Assembly (NCBI GenBank): GCA_949592205.1
Contig: CATIUR010000002.1
Location: 4,434,501 to 4,498,500 of the forward strand
Length of the DNA stretch: 64,000 bases
Direction: 5' to 3'
Origin: Helichrysum umbraculigerum
Taxonomy: Eukaryota > Streptophyta > Magnoliopsida > Asterales > Asteraceae
The notes under the pieces were generated by a model. The model was not told where the DNA came from and ran no database searches. It worked only from the letters and a program-made list of their open reading frames with translations. Shown one piece after another: positions 57,923 to 64,000 of the stretch (positions are counted from its first letter, which is position 1; each line of letters opens with the position of its first letter). The translations under genes and the position numbers were made by a program.

Positions 57923-58816
57923 ATGTTTTTTAGAGAGGGATATACACTGTTCTTCATAATTCCATATAGCACACACCTGGTATTGTCTATTGCTTTGTCT
58001 GCTATTGTTTCCTGGTGGCTTGGGTATCTTTTGTTTAGAAACGTTAAGTTTGATTGGTTTGTGTGGCTTCCACTCCATCTTCAATGGGTGGCTTGCTTAA
58101 GCTTTTTCTATGAGTATCCACTCTTCATTGTCTTGGTAAGTAGATTCATTTATTTTTCTGTAAAGCTTAATATATCATGTTTGCATTAATCTGTCCTTTT
58201 ATGATTTTTTTGCAGGCGTTTTATGGAGTTTTATTGTTTTTGCATGGAGTTCTAGCCTTATATGTCTAAGATTCGGTTATGTTGCTTGATAAAGCACATG
58301 ATTCACAATCATTAGGTTGCAGTTTCATGTTCTTTGCTGGATTTATCCGATTTGGTTGGACCTTTTTCAAATTCATTGGCTCTTAACCTCACCGCACATA
58401 CTTTGTTTTTTAGAGAGGGATACACATCGTTCTTCATAATTATTTTTGATATTTCATTTATTTCCATGCTAATGTGCTTATTTGGTTATAGGTTTCAGTG
58501 TGTTTAATTCTGTTTGGAGTAGTGTTGGTGTGTATTATCGAGGGTTTGTAAACAAAAGCAAACCATGGCTCGACTATGTTGTGCTACCAGTACTATACGA
58601 TGTGGCTGCTTATGGAGCTGGGTATACACTGTATCTCGATAACTTCAACCTCCCTGGTAAGTTTATAGATGTTGCAGTGTGTTAGATACAAAACTGATGG
58701 TGGGTCATATGTGTTTTGTGTTGGATACAAAACTGATGGCTGTATGTTGAAACATTTCTGTTTAAAGTATTACCAACCTCTGTTTTCTCATTTTATTTGC
58801 AGGTGGAAAGGTGTAA
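57923..58816 (+). pseudogene. Spliced membrane-protein gene remnant
   Basis: Exon-like segments with standard splice signals. (1) 57923 or 57930 to 58135, hydrophobic (STHLVLSIALSAIVSWWLGYLLF), donor GTAAGT. (2) From 58216 after ttttttgcag: AFYGVLLFLHGVLALYV, then stop at 58267. (3) 58492-58656 after ttatag: VFNSVWSSVGVYYRGF ... NFNLPG, donor GTAAGT. (4) 58803-58816 after ttgcag, encoding GKV and stop. A third hydrophobic piece (about 58318-58388) sits between 2 and 3. The first about 35 bases of exon 1 recur at 58407-58442, so part is duplicated. The product would be a small multi-pass membrane protein; I do not recognise the family. Internal stops suggest a remnant or alternative splicing. 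Confidence 0.45.
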
Positions 58817-59006
58817 AGTGATTCTTGTGGATCAAAGATGTTTGTGGACTGAGGATGTTTGTTTCTAATAGATATTGTAATCTGACTGAGTTTGTATTGT
58901 GTTTCTGGATTGGTGGTTTATGTTGAAAACTGGTTGTTAACTGATAAGTAGGCCAGGTTATATGGTCAATTTTTTTGTAAGGCTATGGTTCGATAGTTGG
59001 TGTAAA
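58817..59006. other. Probable 3' flank of the gene remnant
   Basis: T-rich sequence with no coding; could include the 3' untranslated region. Confidence 0.35.
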
Positions 59007-59222
59007 TCTTTGATAATGTGTTTGTGGGTTGACTCTTTTGGTCAAATATCAATGTGGCTTTTGATAATATGTTGCTTTTGATTTATGAATTTTCCCACTA
59101 ACTGATGTGCTCTCAAATGAGAATTTCTTTGATAATGTGTTTGTGGGTTGACTCTTTTGGTCAAATATCAATGTGGCTTTTGATAATCTCTTGCTTTTGA
59201 TTTATGAATTTCCCGCTAACTG
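59007..59222. repeat. 119-bp tandem duplication
   Basis: The unit starting tctttgataatgtg at 59007 repeats at 59126; the second copy is shorter, and the two are near-identical until about 59215. Confidence 0.88.
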
Positions 59223-60622
59223 ATATGCAATATAGTTTCTTTGACTTGCTACTTAATTTTTAACTCTCTCTTAATTCATAAGCACTTTATCCGTTGTTCT
59301 CACAAAAGAATTATTCATGTTTCGTATGATCATATTGTTTTTTGTGCCAATGTTGTGGATACATCTAAACCTACTTCTTATTCCCAAGATTTAAATCACC
59401 GAAGATTGGTTGATGTTCCAAAGAACTCACAACTTCGTTACATACTAAATTACTAATGGTGTGTTTGATACAAGGAATTCTTGATTAAGATTATAATTTA
59501 GATAATCTTCATCCCCTACGAATCAAAAGCCTTGATTGGAAACCTAAGATAAATGTAGACACCTCTAAACAAGAAACTTCTTTAAACTAGCTTCTATAAA
59601 AATTCCTTTGCCTCTTAAATCTCCAGTTCCAGCTAATTTGTTGCTAGACACACTCTAACGTTCGGGAACTCAATGGTACTAAGTTAAATGTCAAGACCTA
59701 TAACTTCCAAATCGCTATACAATACAAAATAAAACAACATCTTGATGGGCCAGTTGAAATGTCTACGGCTAGAATAGTAGTAAAGGGATACAACCATATA
59801 GGAAGGTCATGATTATAAGGATACTTTTTATCTCTTATTAGGTCGGTCATTGTGAGGGTTTCGATAGCTTCGGCTATCTATCCCAAATATTAATATGGGA
59901 TATTAGCCTCCTAATTTAACAACATATGCATCATCCACGTAATTACTTTTTGCGCCAAAATATTTCACGCCCTTTACTTCTCCAACCGGGAACTTTTCAC
60001 ACCGTTTAGGCTTGACATCGTTTCACCCACTCGAAATATATAACCGCCATGCCCTTAATTCATACCAGTACTTTTTATATCATTATAATAATCCATTCAC
60101 CACCAGATCATTTATAACTCATTTTATTATCTACATAATCTGCCTCTCTCTTTCTAATTGTTCCTCCATCTTCCTTCAACCACCCAAAAAAAAACTGTTA
60201 ATCTATTGAAAAATCTCTACAAACGCAGGAGCGGAGCCATGAAATCTTAATATTGGGGGCGAAATAATACTTTTTTTATTTCTTTTGTAGTTTAGTGGGG
60301 GCGAAAATTTTAAAATGTCATTAATACCTTAAAAAAATTTCTTTTTTAAGTAATTTAAAAATCCTTGTGGGGACGGCTGCCTACGCTGTTTCCGCCCTAT
60401 CCAAACGGGTAATAATGTTATGTGTGTTCTTTGAAGTTTTACTTTATATTATTTACGATTTGTTTTTTTTAGTACACTTTCCTACTAAAATACAATTTAA
60501 TGTCATACGGACTATGCGCTCTTGGAAATCTTACTGTATATCATAACTTTCTTTACGTGTATGATTGTACATCATATACATGAAAAATATATACAATATT
60601 TTATAATCTTAGTGTTTACTTA
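59223..60622. other. Flank without recognised genes
   Basis: Nothing coding supported. 60226-60405 (gcggagcc ... gggcggaaac) has a look of a small degenerate transposon with weak inverted ends. Confidence 0.4.
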
Positions 60623-60630
60623 GATATACG

Positions 60631-61229
60631 TATAAGTGGCAAAATGAATGGGTCGGGTCACGGGTCTAGATGAGTTTGGGTCTAAATGGGTCCGGGTCTA
60701 GATGGGTCATTTAGAAGGATGGGTCTAAACGGGTCCGGGTAAAGTGAGTCTCGGGTCGGGTCAACCCATCGGATTTCACCAAACTTTTTTTTTTATTTGA
60801 GTAAAAAATGAAAAAATGAAATGAGGTGAGTGGGTCGGGTCGACCCATCGGATTTCACCAAACTTTTTTTTTTATTTGAGTAAAAAATGAAAAAAATGAA
60901 ATGAGGTGAGTGGGTCGGGTCGACCCATCGGATTTCACCAAACTTTTTTTTTTATTTGAGTAAAAAATGAAATGAGGTGAGTGGGTCGGGCCGACCCATC
61001 GGATTTCACCAAACTTTTTTTTTTATTTGAGTAAAAAATGAAATGAAGTGAGAATTTTTTTTTTACCCGCTAGACCCGTAGGTTAATTGTTACACAATTG
61101 GAGGTTATATTAAAAAACTCATTTAGACCCATCCAAAAAATGGGGAAGAGACCTAACAAACTCATCCCCTCCTAAATATTAACCAAATTAACCCATAATT
61201 AACCAATAGGTCTAAAATTGCCACCTCTA
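60631..61229 (-). mobile_element. hAT-type MITE, copy 1 (expanded)
   Basis: 599 bp bounded by TATAAGTGGCAA and, inverted, TAGAGGTGGCAA, with an exact 8-bp target duplication gatatacg (60623-60630 and 61230-61237). No transposase. Rich in gggtc/gaccc words. Contains four tandem copies of a 71-80 bp unit. Confidence 0.92.
60753..61053. repeat. Internal tandem repeat of MITE copy 1
   Basis: Units start at 60753, 60832, 60912 and 60983 (79, 80 and 71 bp apart), each beginning gggtcggg. Copy 2 of the MITE has a single unit. Confidence 0.92.
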
Positions 61230-61237
61230 GATATACG

Positions 61238-63048
61238 TTTTGGTTTATATTATATGTTGTCGTTTACACGTAGAAAAAGGAAAAAGTAAAAGAAAACCGG
61301 TGACATGGTATATGTTTTTGTACTATGGGACCTATGTTTTATTGTAATTTGTTAAAATGTGTTGGTGTTAGGACGTATTAAACGTGACGTTATGCATTAA
61401 CTTCATTTTTAATTTGACATTTCAATCTTCAACATGTGGCTATACATACTACCTTTTTGTTTGTATGATTATTTCATTCATTCACATGTAAAAGCCTCTT
61501 AGTCACTCTGTGTATCCGCGTTGTTATGAATAACACAAGGAGATGTAACAATATTTGTGAAGAGATACCTACAAGGCATCTTATTACAAAAGTTATTATT
61601 TGTCCAACTCATGTTAAATCTGTAATTTAATGCACACTAGAATCATGGTTTATAATACGATCAAGATTACAGAATGTAATGTCTATTATGATATCCAAAT
61701 AGATTACACAAAAAACAGTCACATGAATATCAGTTGTAAACCTTTTGTGACAGTAACAAATTCTCGAATTTACTGTCAAATTGCTACTATACAACATTGA
61801 TTTACACTATTTTTCCTAATGATGTATCTGCCCCGGGTAGTGATCTAGTTATTATAAAGTATAAAGGGTTAACCTCTCTCTAATATCTATCAACCTTGGT
61901 GTAATGTAACCATGCTCGGTGAAGGGGTGCCCAATAGGCCCATTTCTCATAGAGTATTTAAATCTAATTATTTGGGCCTATTTTAAAACGGTGTTTATAC
62001 ATTCAACAAAATAAGGCCCAACAACTTTCATGTAGTCCTCCGCTGTACGTAATTTTGTTTATGGCTTTTCAGTTTTTAACTACGAGTTAGATCATTAGAT
62101 ATTTAAATTATTAAATTGCATGATAACTCACAACTAAACATACCAACAACAAAAGAAGTACGCATATGGTCTGACCTTATGGGAACTAGTTTCATCCGCG
62201 ACTTTAGTTTTCTGGATTTTCTGTCTTATTTGACTCCATTGCACTCTAAAAGTCTTAAATAGTTATTTTTATTTTATAGAAAATTAGACTTAATGGACTA
62301 GTCCTGATAGCTATTAAGAACGACATATTGAAGATTATGATTATTAGGAGTTCATCAACAACTTTAGGTTTTGTTCCCCAGTTTGATGATTAAAGGAAAT
62401 GAAGAGAAGGGGGAGGAAACCTCTCACTTTTCTACCCTTCCAAATCATCCCAAATTGAGAGGATGGTATAATTTTCCTTCCAAATCTTTCACTTTCCCTT
62501 AAAATTAAAACTCTGGAACAAAGCCTTAAGTTTATGAATGTTTCGAGAATCGTACGATTCAATAGTTGATGTTGATGTATTTTGATACGAGAATTTTGTT
62601 ACTTCTTTGAAATTTTATGTTTATAACAATTTCATAGCAGTGATAAACATTTTTGTGTCATATATAAAAAGGCATCTCTTTTTCATGTCACGGTATCACC
62701 AAATTTCAAACTCCTAGTCCGGTGTAACTATATCCCGACAGGAATACCTCATCGGTAATCATTTTCAACACCGCTACTTTGTCTTTAAAAGCTAAAAAGA
62801 TGGATGGAAGTGTTCGTGATCACTTCTAACCCAACTACAAAATTACAGAACGTACCGATCCAATATACAAACAGATCCAATCAATCAACTTCACACTATA
62901 ACAAACTAATAAAAATAGGACAACCAAAAGTGCATAAATGACGACACAAGCTAGCATGAAACCAAAGCAAAAATAGCACACTAATATGACAGAAACTGAC
63001 AAATACATCGGTCAGTAGTTTCATCAAAATCAAGAAACTATTTCTTTT
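61238..63048. other. Flank without recognised genes
   Basis: AT-rich; no coding frame, RNA gene or repeat family could be supported. Confidence 0.45.
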
Positions 63049-63056
63049 ATATATAT

Positions 63057-63445
63057 TAGAGGTGGCAATTTTAGACCCATTGGTTAATTATGGGTCAATT
63101 TAGTTAATATTTAGGAGGGGATATGTTTGTTGGGTCTCCTCCCCATTTTTTGGATGGGTCTAAATGGGTTTTTCAATACAACCTTTAATTGTGTAACAAT
63201 TAACCAACGGGTCTAGACGGGTCTAGCGGGTAATTATTTTTTTTTTTCACTTCATTTCATTTTTTTCACTCAAATAAAAAAAAAAGTTTGGTAAAAACCC
63301 GATGACCTGACCCGAGACCCATTTGACCCGGACCCGTTTAGACCCATCATTTTAAATGACTCATCTAGACCCGGACCCAATTAGACCCAAACCCATCTAG
63401 ACCCGTGACCCAACCCGACTCGACCCATTCATTTTGCCACTTCTA
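63057..63445 (+). mobile_element. hAT-type MITE, copy 2
   Basis: 389 bp, TAGAGGTGGCAA to ttgccacttcta, target duplication atatatat (63049-63056, 63446-63453). Inverted relative to copy 1. Confidence 0.9.
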
Positions 63446-63453
63446 ATATATAT

Positions 63454-64000
63454 GGACATGATATTATCTTAGTGCTTCACTAGTTTTTAAATGATACAAA
63501 ACGACAACGTTTAGCATCAAATCACGTTATTCCAATTTATAATATTATGATTTATTCAAGTACGTTTTCCATTCTAGGCAAAAGAAGAAAAAGACAAGTT
63601 GTACTCGTAAATGATTATACATGTTCAAATTAATAAATTGCTTACTAGATAAACTTAGATGATTCGATTTTATCATATGTCATTCTTTTCTTATAAACAC
63701 GTAGATATAAAACAGAATACACATTTAGATCACGTGTAAGGTTTGGAAGAGCAACACTTATTTGAGAGGGGTAACCCATCTTTTCATCTCAGCCACTGAT
63801 TCAAGTACATTTTAATAACACTACATTTTAAATATAAAGTTAGATTAGATGCATTGAATTTGACGTAAAATACACTGAATATGGAGTATTGTTGGTCAAG
63901 CAAAACCAATGGTCAATGATGAATTTAGCCCTCTTATCCCCTCAAATAAAGCTTGACCCTTTGATCCGACACCTTAATTCGCAAAGTAACGAAACAACTG
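63454..64000. other. Flank without recognised genes
   Basis: Nothing beyond AT-rich sequence. Confidence 0.45.

Noticed and set aside
60226..60405. Small transposon with GCGGAGCC ends
   Set aside because: End similarity is weak and no target duplication was found; mentioned only in passing.

Overview
This window is plant nuclear DNA, almost entirely a large nest of LTR retrotransposons with a short unique flank at the right end. The plant assignment rests on Ty1/copia and Ty3/gypsy polyproteins with tRNA-iMet and tRNA-Asp type primer sites, hAT-type MITEs, high AT content and 2 kb gypsy LTRs. The third-ORF copia elements are of a kind I associate with Asteraceae; that placement is inference. 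No tRNA, rRNA or CRISPR was seen, and no intact host gene.

Layout. 1-1887 is the non-coding leader side of a minus-strand gypsy element M, whose LTR is 1888-3858. M sits in an old Athila-like gypsy element (minus strand): degraded gag at 3859-5423, tRNA-Asp type primer site at 54070-54086 and LTR from 54094 to about 56485. Its gag leader is split by solo LTR F (5429-6723 + 53146-54052; repeated target atact). F is split by a defective copia element G (6724-53140). G's gag is split at 10211/49838 by a composite block: gag-only copia H (minus), an ORF3-bearing copia fragment I (plus) and a copia LTR J (minus). H's right LTR carries a young, nearly complete copia element, Copia-1 (14792-27200). 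Fragment I is split by a Tekay-like gypsy element D (29663-48440, minus). One D LTR carries solo LTR A (30084-37927), which carries solo LTR C (31085-36351), which carries solo LTR B (31182-34415). D's integrase carries solo LTR E (40569-43409). Most insertions have perfect 5-bp target duplications, so the order can be read: Athila > F > G > H/I/J > D > A > C > B, eight layers.

Copia-1 shows how the parts fit: LTR, iMet primer site, palindrome-rich leader, a 925-aa gag with two zinc knuckles, pol (protease, integrase, RT, RNase H; two frameshifts), a conserved non-coding block, a palindrome-rich region that looks like a promoter plus intron, an 886-aa third ORF with a coiled coil and no visible membrane segment, a polypurine tract and the 3' LTR.

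The most striking signal is a set of GC-rich paired inverted motifs. Each element carries its own version in LTRs, leaders or upstream of ORF3. The same versions recur in unrelated elements: GCGACGT-N8-ACGTCGC in Copia-1 and in gypsy LTR A; GCGWCACT/AGTGWCGC pairs in copia G/H/I/J and in gypsy LTR B; CGCGATCC/GGATCGCG in LTRs C and D. Related LTRs M, F, E and D carry different versions in the same slot.

From about 56.5 kb the sequence is ordinary AT-rich flank with a spliced membrane-protein gene remnant (about 57.9-58.8 kb), a 119-bp tandem duplication and two inverted copies of a hAT-type MITE.
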